A DNA stretch of 64,000 nt from Gemmatimonadota bacterium (GCA_022823225.1 JAJDXM010000063.1:52247-116246); one strand, 5' to 3'. Shown: positions 50,735 to 60,397, counted from the first letter of the stretch. Program-made: numbers and translations. The notes: a model not told the origin generated them from the letters alone.

Positions 50735-51568
50735 TTGACCGAAGACCCCAGGCGTTCATCGAGTCGGATTGTCGCGCTGGCCAACCAGAAGGGCGGGGTC
50801 GGCAAGACAACCACCGCCGTCAATCTTGGCGCGGCTCTCGCGCGGGGGGGCCTTGAGGTGCTGATCGTCGACATGGATCCCCAGGGCAACGCATCGAGCG
50901 GGCTCGGCATTGTGGAGCGGGACAACATCCCCACGGTGTACGACGTACTTGTGCGGGGACTCCCCGCATTCCGCGCGGTTCGGCCCCTGGACGGGTACGC
51001 CACGCTCAGCGTCATTCCCGCAAACCGCGACCTGGTCGGGGCGGAGGTGGAGCTGGTGGGCGTCCGGGACCGGGAAACCCTGCTGCGGGAAACGCTTGCG
51101 CCACTCGCCGGGAACTACGATTACGTCCTTGTCGACTGCCCCCCGTCTCTGGGTCTTCTGACGCTCAACACCCTTGCGGCGGCCGACTCGGTCATCGTCC
51201 CCATCCAGTGCGAATACTACGCGCTCGAAGGCCTCAGCCAGCTTCTCAACACGATTCGCCTCGTGCAGCGAAGCCTGAACCCGGGACTCTCGATCGAGGG
51301 AGTCCTTCTGACAATGTACGACCGGCGCCTGAGCCTCTCCCGGCAGGTTGCGACGGAGGCGAAAAAGTACTTTGGGCCCAGGGTCTTCGAAACAGTGATC
51401 CCCAGGAACGTCAGCATCGCCGAAGCACCCGGCTTCGGACGGTCGGTCGCGGACTATAGCCCCACATCGAGCGGCGCTCTGCGCTATGCGGCGCTCGCCC
51501 GGGAGATCAGAGCGAACGCGGCAGCTGCAGGTCATGACAAATCCATGGCAGGAGTCGAACAACGATGA
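50735..51568 (+). CDS. parA: Chromosome-partitioning ATPase ParA (Soj)
   Basis: ParA is a deviant Walker ATPase that moves ParB-parS complexes along the nucleoid. The protein opens with RIVALANQKGGVGKTTTAVNLG (deviant Walker A) and has DMDPQGNASSGLG, VLVDCPPSLGLLTLN and the C-terminal RNVSIAEAPGFGRSVADYSP. I choose TTG 50735 (277 residues). The frame is open back to ATG 50480, but that part contains parS site 2 and a candidate promoter. Its stop overlaps the parB start as ATGA. Confidence 0.93.
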   Translation: MTEDPRRSSSRIVALANQKGGVGKTTTAVNLGAALARGGLEVLIVDMDPQGNASSGLGIVERDNIPTVYDVLVRGLPAFRAVRPLDGYATLSVIPANRDLVGAEVELVGVRDRETLLRETLAPLAGNYDYVLVDCPPSLGLLTLNTLAAADSVIVPIQCEYYALEGLSQLLNTIRLVQRSLNPGLSIEGVLLTMYDRRLSLSRQVATEAKKYFGPRVFETVIPRNVSIAEAPGFGRSVADYSPTSSGALRYAALAREIRANAAAAGHDKSMAGVEQR

Positions 51569-52473
51569 GCGGACGCGACCGTTTGGGCAGAGGGCTCGGC
51601 GCCCTGCTTGGCGAATACATGCACGAGGGCGCCGTGCCGGAGCGGGACGACAGCGGTACGGCGACGGTGGCGGTGCGCGCCATCGCCCCGAATCCCTTCC
51701 AGCCTCGCCGGACCTTTGGCACCGAGGAGCTGAAGGAGCTCGCCGCCTCCATCAAGGCAAACGGCCTTCTGCAGCCGATCGTGGTTCGGCGCTCGGTGTA
51801 CGGCCGCAGCTACGAGCTTGTCGCGGGCGAACGTCGGCTGCGGGCGGTCAAGCAACTCGGATGGATCGACATCCCGGCCCTGGTCAGGGATGTCGACGAT
51901 CGAACGCTTGTGGTGCTGGCGCTGGTCGAGAACATTCAGCGTGAGGAACTCGGCCCCCTTGAGGAGTGCCAGGGATACCACTTGCTTCGGGAAAAATTCG
52001 GGTATACGCAGCAGGAAATCGCCGAAGCGGTGGGCAAGAGCCGGTCGACCGTGGCCAACATGATGCGGCTGTCCTCACTGCCGCCCTCGGTTCGGCGGCT
52101 CCTGGACGAGGGCGCGCTGTCAATGGGACACGGCCGCGCGATCCTGGCCGTGGAAGACCCGGTCAAGGCGGCCAACCTCGCGCGGGATGCGGTTGCAGGC
52201 GCCTGGTCGGTCCGGGAGACCGAGGAACGGGTGCGAAAGCTGCTGAACCGTGGCCAGGCCGACGCCCAGGCCGGAGCAGAGCCCGTGGAGAGACAGGATC
52301 CCGCGATCGGGGCGCTGGAGGAAGCCCTGGTCGATCATCTCGGGTCCCGCGTCAGGATCCAGTGGAAGGGCAGAGGCAAGGGGGCCATCCGCATCGCCTT
52401 CAGCAATGCCCGCGACCTCGAGCGCGTCTTCGCGGCGGTGACGGGCCGCGAGGCGGCCGAAGTCGTCGGATAA
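51565..52473 (+). CDS. parB: Chromosome-partitioning protein ParB (Spo0J)
   Basis: ParB binds parS, uses CTP to clamp and slide on DNA, and interacts with ParA. The 302 residues include RLGRGLGALLG at the N-terminus, the ParA-interacting part, IAPNPFQPRRTF, the CTP motifs ELVAGERRLRA and ENIQREEL, the helix-turn-helix TQQEIAEAVGKSRSTVANMM and a C-terminal dimer domain. It overlaps parA by ATGA. The two parS sites 1.1 kb upstream are its targets. Confidence 0.95.
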   Translation: MSGRDRLGRGLGALLGEYMHEGAVPERDDSGTATVAVRAIAPNPFQPRRTFGTEELKELAASIKANGLLQPIVVRRSVYGRSYELVAGERRLRAVKQLGWIDIPALVRDVDDRTLVVLALVENIQREELGPLEECQGYHLLREKFGYTQQEIAEAVGKSRSTVANMMRLSSLPPSVRRLLDEGALSMGHGRAILAVEDPVKAANLARDAVAGAWSVRETEERVRKLLNRGQADAQAGAEPVERQDPAIGALEEALVDHLGSRVRIQWKGRGKGAIRIAFSNARDLERVFAAVTGREAAEVVG

Positions 52474-52507
52474 GGCGGTCGGCGGACGTGCCCCGGGCGG
52501 GAAAACC

Positions 52508-53305
52508 GTGGACCGACTCGGGAGGTCCCCTGCCGTGAGGCGCGGCCGTGGGGCGCTGTCGATCAGGTTGACCCGCGATGGCGACCTGCAATCCCGGTTG
52601 ATCGTCGTGCCGCGCCGCAGACTTCGGCTCTACAAGACGCTGGCGGTGGTATGCGGGTTCGCGCTGGTCGGCATCCTGGCGAGCTGGATTCCCTTGTTGC
52701 TTCGCGCCGGTACCGCCGACGAACTGCGGTTGGAGATCGCCGCGCTGCGTGCGCGGAACGACAGTATTGCGGTCCTTGCACAAACGCTTGGCAGGCTGGA
52801 GACGCGAGAACAACAGATTCGGGGTTTGTTTGGGTCGGCAGAACAGGAGGACGCCGGCCTCTGGCTCCCCACGCCGACCGGGTCGGCGCGCAGGGTGGGG
52901 GGACCGGTTGCCGGGGACACGGTCACCACGCCAAACATGTGGCCGCTCACGGAGGGGGGGTTCGTGACCCAGTCGCTGCTGGAGGGGGCCGATGGCGAGC
53001 ACCCGGGCATCGACATCGCGATACCGAGCGGTTCCTACATCAGGGCCGCGGGCGGGGGCGAGGTGATCGAGGCCGCGCGGGATCCCGTGTACGGTCTTTT
53101 CGTCCTGATCGACCACGGCAACCGCTATTGGTCCAGGTACGGTCACGCTTCGTACCTGGCGGTGGAGCGGGGCCAGCAGGTGCGGCAGGGAGAGGTGATC
53201 GCGCTTACCGGTTCGTCCGGCAGGTCCACCGCGCCGCATCTCCATTTTGAGATATTGAGGAACGGAAGGCCGGTGGATCCGCTGACGATGGTCGATCCAC
53301 CCTGA
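52508..53305 (+). CDS. M23-family peptidoglycan metallopeptidase (LytM-type)
   Basis: It is predicted to cut cross-links in peptidoglycan. The 265 residues have a short cytoplasmic part, one membrane span at about residues 43-65 (LAVVCGFALVGILASWIPLLL), a coiled segment (LRLEIAALRARNDSIAVL), and the M23 domain with HPGIDIAIPSG (HxxxD) and APHLHFEIL (HxH). The start is GTG 52508. The pair M23 peptidase plus bactofilin downstream is a recurrent combination for cell-shape control. Confidence 0.9.
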   Translation: MDRLGRSPAVRRGRGALSIRLTRDGDLQSRLIVVPRRRLRLYKTLAVVCGFALVGILASWIPLLLRAGTADELRLEIAALRARNDSIAVLAQTLGRLETREQQIRGLFGSAEQEDAGLWLPTPTGSARRVGGPVAGDTVTTPNMWPLTEGGFVTQSLLEGADGEHPGIDIAIPSGSYIRAAGGGEVIEAARDPVYGLFVLIDHGNRYWSRYGHASYLAVERGQQVRQGEVIALTGSSGRSTAPHLHFEILRNGRPVDPLTMVDPP

Positions 53306-53407
53306 GCAGCTCCTCGAGCTCCGCTGCCTTGCCAGCCCGGGGCGTGTACACTCTCTTTAGCTCGCACACTTCCGGGACTGGACCCTAGGAAAAGGCAGAC
53401 TGGATTC

Positions 53408-53869
53408 ATGGCCAAGAACCGCACCATGTCGCCGGCGCCCGAGAATGTAGTCTCAATCGTGGGCGCGGGGATGCGAATCGTCGGCGACTGCGAAAGTGCC
53501 GACACCATCCGGATTGAGGGGTCGATCGAAGGCACCGTGCGTGCCGAGAAGGGTGTGGTGATCGGCAAGGGGGGGCGCGTGAAAGGGGACATTCACACGG
53601 CTGATGCGAGGATCGCGGGCTCGGTGAAGGGTGCCTTGACGGTGAAGTCCCGCCTGGAACTCGAGGCCACCGCGGTGGTGGACGGGGAAATCAAGACGGC
53701 GCGTCTGCAGCTCGACGAGGGCGGAATCGTAAACGGCACGGTTTCGGTGGGCCGGCAGGACGCCGCCGAGGCCCCCACCCCGATCGGGAAGGCCGCGGAA
53801 GCCAAGGCTCCGGGTCCGAACGGCTCGCTCTTCGGGTCGGGTCGGAAGCGCAAGACCGTCAGCAAGTAG
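53408..53869 (+). CDS. Bactofilin-family cytoskeletal protein
   Basis: Bactofilins polymerise into filaments without nucleotide, often near the membrane. The 153-residue protein has the beta-helical core VVSIVGAGMRIVGDCESADT, then IRIEGSIEGTVRAEKGVVIG, RVKGDIHTADARIAGSVKG and VVDGEIKTARLQLDEGGIVN, in the repeating pattern of the family. Both ends are flexible, with a basic C-terminus (GSGRKRKTVSK). It follows the M23 peptidase by 102 bp. Confidence 0.93.
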   Translation: MAKNRTMSPAPENVVSIVGAGMRIVGDCESADTIRIEGSIEGTVRAEKGVVIGKGGRVKGDIHTADARIAGSVKGALTVKSRLELEATAVVDGEIKTARLQLDEGGIVNGTVSVGRQDAAEAPTPIGKAAEAKAPGPNGSLFGSGRKRKTVSK

Positions 53870-53881
53870 CGACTTCCCGCG

Positions 53882-54643
53882 ATGCCGGCTGTCCCGCTCG
53901 CGGAGATCACCCGCTTCCTGGACGGGTACCTCGATACCCGGCGCGTGCCGGACTATCGGAACGCCCTGAACGGCCTGCAGGTTGAAGGCATCGAAGTTGT
54001 CAGCCGCTTCGCAGTGGCGGTGGACGCGCGGGAATCCGTCATCGAGGCGGTCAGGGACTGGGCGGATCTCCTCATCGTTCACCATGGGCTCTTCTGGAGC
54101 GGACTCCAGCCACTGACCGGCCCGGCCTTCCGGCGCGTGAAGGCACTCATCGAAAGCGGCACCGCGCTCTACAGCGCCCACCTCCCCCTCGATGGCCATC
54201 CGGAGGTGGGGAACGCCGCGATCCTGGCGCGCAAGCTCGGCCTGAAGGACCTGCTGCCCTTCGGCGAATACGAAGGATTTCATGTGGGGTGCAGGGGCAG
54301 CGTCGCCGGCGTCCGGCTGAGCGACTTTGCGGCAAGGTTGTCGAAGGTGCTGAACCGGGAGGCGACGGTGCTCCCGGGGGGCCCGGACCCGGTCTCGATG
54401 GTCGCGATCGCGACCGGAGGCGGCGCTTCCAGGCTGGCGGAGGCCGCGGCCGTCGAAGCCGACGTGCTGGTCACCGGCGAGGCGCAGCACCATCATGCAA
54501 TAGACGCCGCCGAACTCGGCGTCACGATCCTCCTGGGCGGGCACTACGAAACCGAGACGTGGGGCGTCAGGAAGATCGCCGAGCTGCTCACCGGCCGGTT
54601 CGGCATCGAGGGGCGGTTCGTGGACATTCCCTCCGGGCTGTAG
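53882..54643 (+). CDS. Nif3-like dinuclear metal centre protein
   Basis: This 253-residue protein belongs to the Nif3/YbgI/DUF34 family of toroidal hexamers that bind two metal ions. The metal motifs are seen as LLIVHHGLFWSG, SAHLPLDGHPEVGN and GGHYETETWGVRKIAEL. NALNGLQVEG near the N-terminus is characteristic. Biochemical role is unclear; GTP cyclohydrolase I type 2 has been a database name. It lies 12 nt after bactofilin. The TAG stop abuts a short repeat copy. Confidence 0.9.
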   Translation: MPAVPLAEITRFLDGYLDTRRVPDYRNALNGLQVEGIEVVSRFAVAVDARESVIEAVRDWADLLIVHHGLFWSGLQPLTGPAFRRVKALIESGTALYSAHLPLDGHPEVGNAAILARKLGLKDLLPFGEYEGFHVGCRGSVAGVRLSDFAARLSKVLNREATVLPGGPDPVSMVAIATGGGASRLAEAAAVEADVLVTGEAQHHHAIDAAELGVTILLGGHYETETWGVRKIAELLTGRFGIEGRFVDIPSGL

Positions 54644-54681
54644 AAGCAGTCCGTGGATCATCGCAGCGGGGCGCCGAGGGG
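54644..54681 (-). repeat. Dispersed intergenic repeat, copy D (end fragment)
   Basis: AAGCAGTCCGTGGAT directly after the TAG stop differs at one position from the same end of copy A (AAGCAGCCCGTGGAT, 18396-18410). The next ~25 bases are weakly similar (GCGCCGAGGGGGCGG against GGCACCGAGGGCGGC). Confidence 0.55.
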
Positions 54682-54727
54682 GCGGATCCGGGCAAAGTTC
54701 GCACATCATCGGACGACAGGAACAATC

Positions 54728-57037
54728 ATGCGCACAACAATCGCGATCGTCGCGTTGGCCACTGCGGGGCTTGGCGGCCCGGCGGGGCTGACCAGCCAGG
54801 TTCCCTCACCCGCGGACCACTTCGGCTTCGAGATCGGCACGGCGGGCAGGCTCGCGAATTGGGACGCCCTCACGGCGTACTACGAGGCCCTCGCGCGGAC
54901 CAGCGACCGGGTCGCGGTGGACACCCTGGGACCCACCACCACCGGGCGCCCATTCGTCATGCTCACCATCACCGCGCCCGCCAACCACGCGCGCCTGGCC
55001 GAGTTGCACGCGGTCCAGCAAAGGCTCTCCGACCCGCGAACCGTATCCGGCGCCGACGAACTCGAGCGGTTGCTGGACGAAGGCCGCACCATCGTGATGA
55101 TCACCCACGCGATCCACTCGACCGAGGTCGGCAGCGCCCAGGTCGCGGCGAAGCTCGCGCACTACCTCGCCTCTTCGACGGACGAGCGGGTCCGGGAGAT
55201 CCTCGACAACGTCATCCTGCTGCAGATCCCGTCGCTGAACCCGGACGGCACGCAGTGGGTCAACGACTTCTACAACGAATACGTGGGCACGGAATACGAG
55301 GGGCGCTCGCCGCCATGGCTGTACCACTTCTATGTCGGACACGACAACAACCGCGACTGGTTCACCTTCTACCAGATGGAGACGCAGCACACGGTGCGTG
55401 CGCAGAACGACTGGCATCCGCAGATCGTGCACGACATCCACCAGATGGGCGGGAGCGGGGCCCGCATCTTCTTCCCCCCCTATATCGACCCGATCGAACC
55501 CAACGTCGATCCGGGGCTGGTCGCGGCGGTGAATCAGCTGGGGACCTACATGGCCGCCGAGCTGACCTCGCAGGGCAAACGCGGCGTGGTGATCAACGCG
55601 ATCTACGACGGGTACCACCCCGGGCGCGCCTACATGCACTATCACGGGGGCGCGCGCATCCTCAGCGAGACGGCGTCGGCCCAGCTGGCCACGTCGGTGA
55701 ACGTGCCGCCAGAGGTGGTGTGGGGGGGCCGGGAGTATGACGCCTCGCAGGCGGCGTGGAACTTCCCGTGGCCGTGGCGGGGGGGCGAGTGGGGTCTCCC
55801 CGACATCGTCGAGTACCAGTTCTCGGGCGCAGTGGCGCTGCTCACCAACGCCGCGAAGAACCGGCGCTTCTGGCTCGAGAACTTCCACCGTGTGAACGAG
55901 CGGGCGGTGGCCGGGTGGGACGCCTGGCCCGCGGCGTGGGTGATTCCGGCCGGACAGGAGAACCGGGTCGGCCTGGAGAGCCTGCTCCGCACCCTCACCA
56001 TGGGCGACGTGGAGGTGCGGCGCGCGCAGGAGGCCTTCGACGCGGCGGGCGTGACGCATCCGGCCGGGTCGCACGTCGTCCTCATGCAGCAGCCCAACGC
56101 CGCCTTCGCCCAGACCCTTCTGACCGTGCAGGAGTACCCGGACCTCCGCGAGTACCCGGATGGGCCTCCCAAGCGCCCCTACGACGTAACCGCGCACACC
56201 CTCCCGCTGCTCATGGGCGTCGAGGCCCACGCGCTGGAGGCCGCGCCCGGCGTGGCGCTCGGCGACCCGGTCGGGGTGCAGGCGGTCGACCATGTCCTCC
56301 CGGCCGCCCTCGCGGGGCCGGATGCGCCGCGCGTGGGCGTCTACAAGGGCTACCGGGAGCCGATGATCGCGGGGTGGACGCGGTGGATGCTCGACCGGCA
56401 CGCGATGCGGTACGATTCGCTCCACGACGAGCGGATCCGGGCGGGCGGCCTGGGCGACGACTACGACGTGCTGGTCTTCCAGAGCCAGTCGGACGGGTCG
56501 ATCAGCGAGGGCAACGCGCCGGGGTCGCTGCCGGAGCGCTTCACGGGCGGGATCGGAGACGCGGGGCGTGCGGCGGTCCGCGATTTCGTGGAGGGGGGCG
56601 GGCGCCTGGTGGTGATGGAAGAGGCGGCGGACTTCGCGGCGAGCCTCTTCGGGCTGGAGATCACGAACGCCGTTGCCGACCTGCCCAGCACCGAATTCTA
56701 TGTGCCGGGATCGATTCTGCGCGTGGAACTCGCGCCCGACCCGGTCACCGCCGGGTACGACGGCTCAACCGCGGCGTGGTACTGGCGCAGCAGCCGCGCC
56801 TTCGACGTGGGAGACGGAAGGGTCGAGGTGTTGGGCCGCTACTCCGAGCGCGATCCCGTGGTCGCGGGGTGGGTGCTGGGCCGGGAGAAGCTCGCCGGGA
56901 AGCCGGCGCTGCTGCGCGCGCGGATCGGTCGCGGAGAGGTGATCATCTTCGGGTTCCAGCCGAACTACCGGGGCCAGAGCATCGTGACCTGGCCACTCTT
57001 CTTCAACGCCATTTCGGGCGGGAGGCTAATCGGATGA
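54728..57037 (+). CDS. Exported M14-family zinc carboxypeptidase-like protein
   Basis: The 769-residue protein has a signal peptide (MRTTIAIVALATAGLGGPAGL). An M14 domain follows with the HxxE zinc motif in THAIHSTEVGSAQVAAKL, NPDG in IPSLNPDGTQW, and a later histidine in HDIHQMGGSGAR. The second half, after about residue 430, has no peptidase motif and includes a Rossmann-like region (DYDVLVFQSQ, FVEGGGRLVVMEEAA) resembling glutamine-amidotransferase folds. It is likely to act on peptides outside the inner membrane. ATG 54728 is chosen for the signal peptide; the frame extends to 54653. It overlaps the zinc-ribbon gene by ATGA. Confidence 0.85.
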   Translation: MRTTIAIVALATAGLGGPAGLTSQVPSPADHFGFEIGTAGRLANWDALTAYYEALARTSDRVAVDTLGPTTTGRPFVMLTITAPANHARLAELHAVQQRLSDPRTVSGADELERLLDEGRTIVMITHAIHSTEVGSAQVAAKLAHYLASSTDERVREILDNVILLQIPSLNPDGTQWVNDFYNEYVGTEYEGRSPPWLYHFYVGHDNNRDWFTFYQMETQHTVRAQNDWHPQIVHDIHQMGGSGARIFFPPYIDPIEPNVDPGLVAAVNQLGTYMAAELTSQGKRGVVINAIYDGYHPGRAYMHYHGGARILSETASAQLATSVNVPPEVVWGGREYDASQAAWNFPWPWRGGEWGLPDIVEYQFSGAVALLTNAAKNRRFWLENFHRVNERAVAGWDAWPAAWVIPAGQENRVGLESLLRTLTMGDVEVRRAQEAFDAAGVTHPAGSHVVLMQQPNAAFAQTLLTVQEYPDLREYPDGPPKRPYDVTAHTLPLLMGVEAHALEAAPGVALGDPVGVQAVDHVLPAALAGPDAPRVGVYKGYREPMIAGWTRWMLDRHAMRYDSLHDERIRAGGLGDDYDVLVFQSQSDGSISEGNAPGSLPERFTGGIGDAGRAAVRDFVEGGGRLVVMEEAADFAASLFGLEITNAVADLPSTEFYVPGSILRVELAPDPVTAGYDGSTAAWYWRSSRAFDVGDGRVEVLGRYSERDPVVAGWVLGREKLAGKPALLRARIGRGEVIIFGFQPNYRGQSIVTWPLFFNAISGGRLIG

Positions 57038-57822
57038 CCCCCGCGGCCGCGCCCACCTGCCCCCGCTGCCGGCAGCGGGCCCCTTCCGCGGCTGCCAACT
57101 TCTGCTCGAACTGCGGTGCCGGGCTGCGGGGCCCGCCCTGCCCCTCCTGCAACGCCCCGTCCGAGCCCGGCGACGCATTCTGCACGGCCTGCGGCGGCGC
57201 GCTGCGAAAGGCCGAGCCCATGGCGGGAGCGCCGGGGGCCCGAATGCCCTGGGCGGTGGCGGGACTCATGGGGTTGGCCCTGATGGTGGCGATCGTGCTG
57301 CTGGTCGCGGACCGCGGCGGAGACGCCGCCCCGACCCCCGCGTCCCCGCCGGGAGGGGCTCTCGGGCCGACCTCGGCGGTGGACCTGGATTCGATGACGC
57401 CCCGCGAGGCGGCGGAACGGCTCTTCGAGCGCGTCATGATCGCGGTGGAGGGCGGCAATCAGGCCGAGGCGACGCTGTTCCTGCCCATGGCGATTGCGGC
57501 GTACGACCGGATCGCGGCGCTCACGCTGGACGACCGCTTCCACCTGTCGCTGCTGCATGCGGCCGCCGACGACGGCGCCTCCGCGCTCGCCGTGGCCGAG
57601 GCCGGGCTGGCTGTCCGGCCCACGCATCTGCTTTGCCTGGCGGCCGCCGCCGAGGGAGCCATCCTTCTCGAGGACGAAGGGCGCGCCACTGCCCACTACC
57701 GCGCCCTCCTGGACGCGTACGAGGAGGAGGTGGCTGCCGGGCTGCCGGAGTACGCCGCCCACGCCGACCTGCTTCCCGTGGTACGCGCCGAGGCGGCGGA
57801 GTTCCTGGCCGGCGGACGATGA
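57034..57822 (+). CDS. Double zinc-ribbon membrane protein with helical repeats
   Basis: The 262-residue protein has two CxxC...CxxC ribbons at the N-terminus: CPRCRQRAP with CSNCG, and CPSCNAPSE with CTACGG. A membrane span follows (WAVAGLMGLALMVAIVLLVA, about 70-90), and then a TPR-like helical region (LDDRFHLSLLHAAADDGASALAVAEAGLAV). The ribbons would be cytoplasmic. It is cotranscribed with the M14 gene (ATGA overlap). Function unknown; this ribbon-plus-membrane layout is common in uncharacterised proteins. Confidence 0.75.
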   Translation: MTPAAAPTCPRCRQRAPSAAANFCSNCGAGLRGPPCPSCNAPSEPGDAFCTACGGALRKAEPMAGAPGARMPWAVAGLMGLALMVAIVLLVADRGGDAAPTPASPPGGALGPTSAVDLDSMTPREAAERLFERVMIAVEGGNQAEATLFLPMAIAAYDRIAALTLDDRFHLSLLHAAADDGASALAVAEAGLAVRPTHLLCLAAAAEGAILLEDEGRATAHYRALLDAYEEEVAAGLPEYAAHADLLPVVRAEAAEFLAGGR

Positions 57823-57868
57823 CCCGCGGCGCGGCCCCCACCCCGATGAACGGCAGGCGCATCCGGCC

Positions 57869-59080
57869 ATGATCCAGTCTCCCCTCGCGCTCGCGGCCAC
57901 GATCGCGGCAGCGACCGCGCTGGCATTCCTGCTGGACTACAGGATCCCGGCGCTGGGGAAGGTCGGCGCTTCGATGATGGCGATCATCTTCGGGGCGATC
58001 CTGTCGAACACGGGGCTGGTTCCCGTGTCGTCGGCGGTCTACGACATCGTGGGCGGCCCGGTCACGTCGGTGTCGATCGCCTGGCTGCTTCTCTCCGTCG
58101 ATCTGCGGGACCTGGCGAAGGCGGGACCGCGCATGATCGGGGCCTTCGGGATCGCCGTGCTGGGCACCGTCCTCGGGGCTTTCGTGGCCGCGTTGATGTA
58201 CGGGGGCAGCTTCGGCGACGATACCCACCGGATTGCCGGCGCCCTGACCGGCACCTACTCCGGCGGCTCGGTCAACTTCGTCTCGGTCGGCCGGGCGGTG
58301 GGCCTGACAGGGGCGCTCTTCGCGGGGCTGAACGCCGCCGACGCCGTGGTCACCGCGCTCTGGCTGGGCGCGACGATCATGCTCCCGATCTGGCTCGGGC
58401 GGTTCTATGCGCCGGTACCCTCCTCGGCCTCGGCGCCGGCGTCGCCGGTTGCGGACGGCGGCCCACTGCCCGGAAACGATGCCCCCGAGCCCGGCCCGCC
58501 GGCCACTGGCGGGGACACGACATCGCCTGTCGAAGAACGCCACCGGCATCACCCGTACTTCACGCGCGAAGGCCTCTCGGCGCTGGCGATCGGCTACCTC
58601 GTCGCGGCCGGCCTCCTCCTGGTCTTCGCCTCCGAACGGCTGGGCGAGGCCGTACCGCTGATTCCTTCGATCGTCTGGCTGACGCTTCTCGCGCTGGCGC
58701 TGGGCCACTCGCCCCTCTTCCGCGACGCGCGGGGCGCGATGCAGCTCGGTTCGGTCGGCCTGCACTTCTTCTTCGTGCTGATCGGCATCCTGTCCAGGGC
58801 GTCGGAGATCGCCGCCGTGGGGGCCCACGTCTTCTTCTTCACCCTGATCGTCGTCGGAGTGCACGGCGTCGTCGTTTTCGGCGCGGGCAAGCTGCTGCGC
58901 CTGGACATCGGGACGGTCGCGGTCGCGTCCCAGGCTGCGGTCGGGGGGCCCTCAAGCGCGCTCGCGGTGGCGATTTCGCGGGATTGGCGGCACCTTGTGC
59001 TGCCTGGGGTGGTCGTGGGGCTGTCCGGGTATGCGGTGGGCAACTTCCTCGGTCTTGGAGTGTCCCATGTGCTCAGGTAG
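57869..59080 (+). CDS. DUF819-family membrane protein
   Basis: The 403-residue protein has about ten hydrophobic segments. IPALGKVGASMMAIIFGAILSN, WLLLSVDLRDLAKAGPRMI, GTYSGGSVNFVSVG and AAVGGPSSALAVAISRDW are the family motifs of DUF819, which may be transporters of the CPA/sodium-symporter type. A cytoplasmic loop of Gly/Pro-rich sequence (about 185-225) is low in complexity. ATG 57869 is the first good start. The TAG stop is followed by AAGAAGCCCGTAG, similar to the ends of repeat copies A and D. Confidence 0.85.
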   Translation: MIQSPLALAATIAAATALAFLLDYRIPALGKVGASMMAIIFGAILSNTGLVPVSSAVYDIVGGPVTSVSIAWLLLSVDLRDLAKAGPRMIGAFGIAVLGTVLGAFVAALMYGGSFGDDTHRIAGALTGTYSGGSVNFVSVGRAVGLTGALFAGLNAADAVVTALWLGATIMLPIWLGRFYAPVPSSASAPASPVADGGPLPGNDAPEPGPPATGGDTTSPVEERHRHHPYFTREGLSALAIGYLVAAGLLLVFASERLGEAVPLIPSIVWLTLLALALGHSPLFRDARGAMQLGSVGLHFFFVLIGILSRASEIAAVGAHVFFFTLIVVGVHGVVVFGAGKLLRLDIGTVAVASQAAVGGPSSALAVAISRDWRHLVLPGVVVGLSGYAVGNFLGLGVSHVLR

Positions 59081-59248
59081 AAGAAGCCCGTAGCCCCTCC
59101 CGTTCCATGGTGCGAAATGTCTGGTTCTCTTATGATTCACGGCCCCCGGCCCCGGGGACTGACTGCCGCCGGGCGGTGCCGGGGCGACGCGCCGAACACC
59201 GTTGGGGCCGGCGCGCAGGCAAGACCGATCAGCGGAGATTCGCCGGAA

Positions 59249-60397
59249 GTGACAGCGTCGGAAGCGAATGGACGGGGCGGGTACGCGCCCGCGGGCAAGG
59301 ACACAGGCCGGGTGAAGCCGAAGGGCTCGTCCAGCATCCGCGCCCATTGCGGGATCGACACGATCCCGATCACGTCGCGCAAGCCGTCGTGGCTGAAGGT
59401 GCGCTCGCCGGGAGGGCCCAACTACCTGCGGCTGAAGCGCCTGATGCGCAGCCAGTCGCTGCACACGGTCTGCGAAGAGGCGGGCTGTCCCAACATCGGG
59501 GAGTGCTGGGAAGCCGGAACCGCCACCTTCATGATCCTGGGCGACGTTTGCACCCGCGCCTGCAAGTACTGCGCGGTGGCGCACGGGATGCCCACCGAAC
59601 TCGACCTGGACGAGCCGCGCCGCGTCGCCGAGACGATTGCGGCCATGGACCTCGACCATGTCGTCATCACCTCGGTGAACCGGGACGAGCTCGCCGACGG
59701 CGGCGCCGGCATCTACGCCGCGACGATCCGGGAGGTGCGCGCGCGGCTGCCGCACTGCTCGGTCGAGGTGCTCATCCCCGACTTCAAGGGCGACGAGGAC
59801 GCGCTGCGCACGGTGATGGACGCCCGGCCCGCCATCCTGGGGCACAACCTGGAGACGGTTGAACGGCTCCACCCCGATGTGCGGCCCGGCGGCCGCTACT
59901 GGCGCTCGATCTCGTATCTGGGGAGCGCCAAACGCATCGACTCCTCGATCCTCACCAAGACGGGCATCATCCTGGGGATGGGCGAACGGGCCTCCGAGAT
60001 CCGCCGGGCCATGGCCGACCTGCGCGAGGCCGCGGTCGACATCCTGACGCTCGGACAGTACCTGCGGCCGTCCGCGCAGCACATCCCCGTGGCGCGCTGG
60101 GTGACGCCGGAAGAGTTCCGCGACTGGAAGCGGATCGGCGAGGAGGAGTACGGCTTCCGGCATGTCGAGTCGGGGCCCCTGGTGCGCTCCAGCTATCACG
60201 CGAAGGAGCAGGCGCGCGAGGTCGAGGCGGGCGGACCGGGGAAGATCCGCGAGGTCATGGAGGCGGACATCCCGGCGCCGGCGGAGAGGCCGAATCCGCC
60301 CTTGATCCAGCTGCGGACTACCGGCCGGCCGGGGCCGGGCGGCAACGGCGTTCCGGCCGCGGGATCAGCGGGTCGTGCCGGCGGAACGGGAGGCTGA
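59249..60397 (+). CDS. lipA: Lipoyl synthase
   Basis: LipA inserts two sulfur atoms into octanoyl groups on lipoyl domains. With the GTG 59249 start, Cys75, Cys80 and Cys86 (CEEAGCPNIGEC) bind the auxiliary cluster and Cys101, Cys105 and Cys108 (CTRACKYC) bind the radical-SAM cluster. The motifs SVNRDELADGGAGIYAATI and GLGE-type GIILGMGERASEI are also typical. The frame is open back to ATG 59117, but the first codons there lack the usual GC bias. TATGAT at 59131-59136 may be a promoter. The C-terminal 40 residues are Gly/Pro-rich. The pdh operon follows by 6 nt, whose E2 needs this cofactor. Confidence 0.92.
   Translation: MTASEANGRGGYAPAGKDTGRVKPKGSSSIRAHCGIDTIPITSRKPSWLKVRSPGGPNYLRLKRLMRSQSLHTVCEEAGCPNIGECWEAGTATFMILGDVCTRACKYCAVAHGMPTELDLDEPRRVAETIAAMDLDHVVITSVNRDELADGGAGIYAATIREVRARLPHCSVEVLIPDFKGDEDALRTVMDARPAILGHNLETVERLHPDVRPGGRYWRSISYLGSAKRIDSSILTKTGIILGMGERASEIRRAMADLREAAVDILTLGQYLRPSAQHIPVARWVTPEEFRDWKRIGEEEYGFRHVESGPLVRSSYHAKEQAREVEAGGPGKIREVMEADIPAPAERPNPPLIQLRTTGRPGPGGNGVPAAGSAGRAGGTGG

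Noticed and set aside
53302..53350. Stretch CCTTGCCAGCCCGG resembling part of the dispersed repeat
   Set aside because: Only about 14 bases match, the surrounding bases do not align, and it is not at a TAG stop. It could be chance in GC-rich sequence.
59117..59248. Upstream extension of LipA from ATG 59117
   Set aside because: Its early codons lack the strong GC bias of the rest of the gene, no ribosome binding site precedes it, and a TATGAT hexamer lies inside. GTG 59249 has GGAG upstream.
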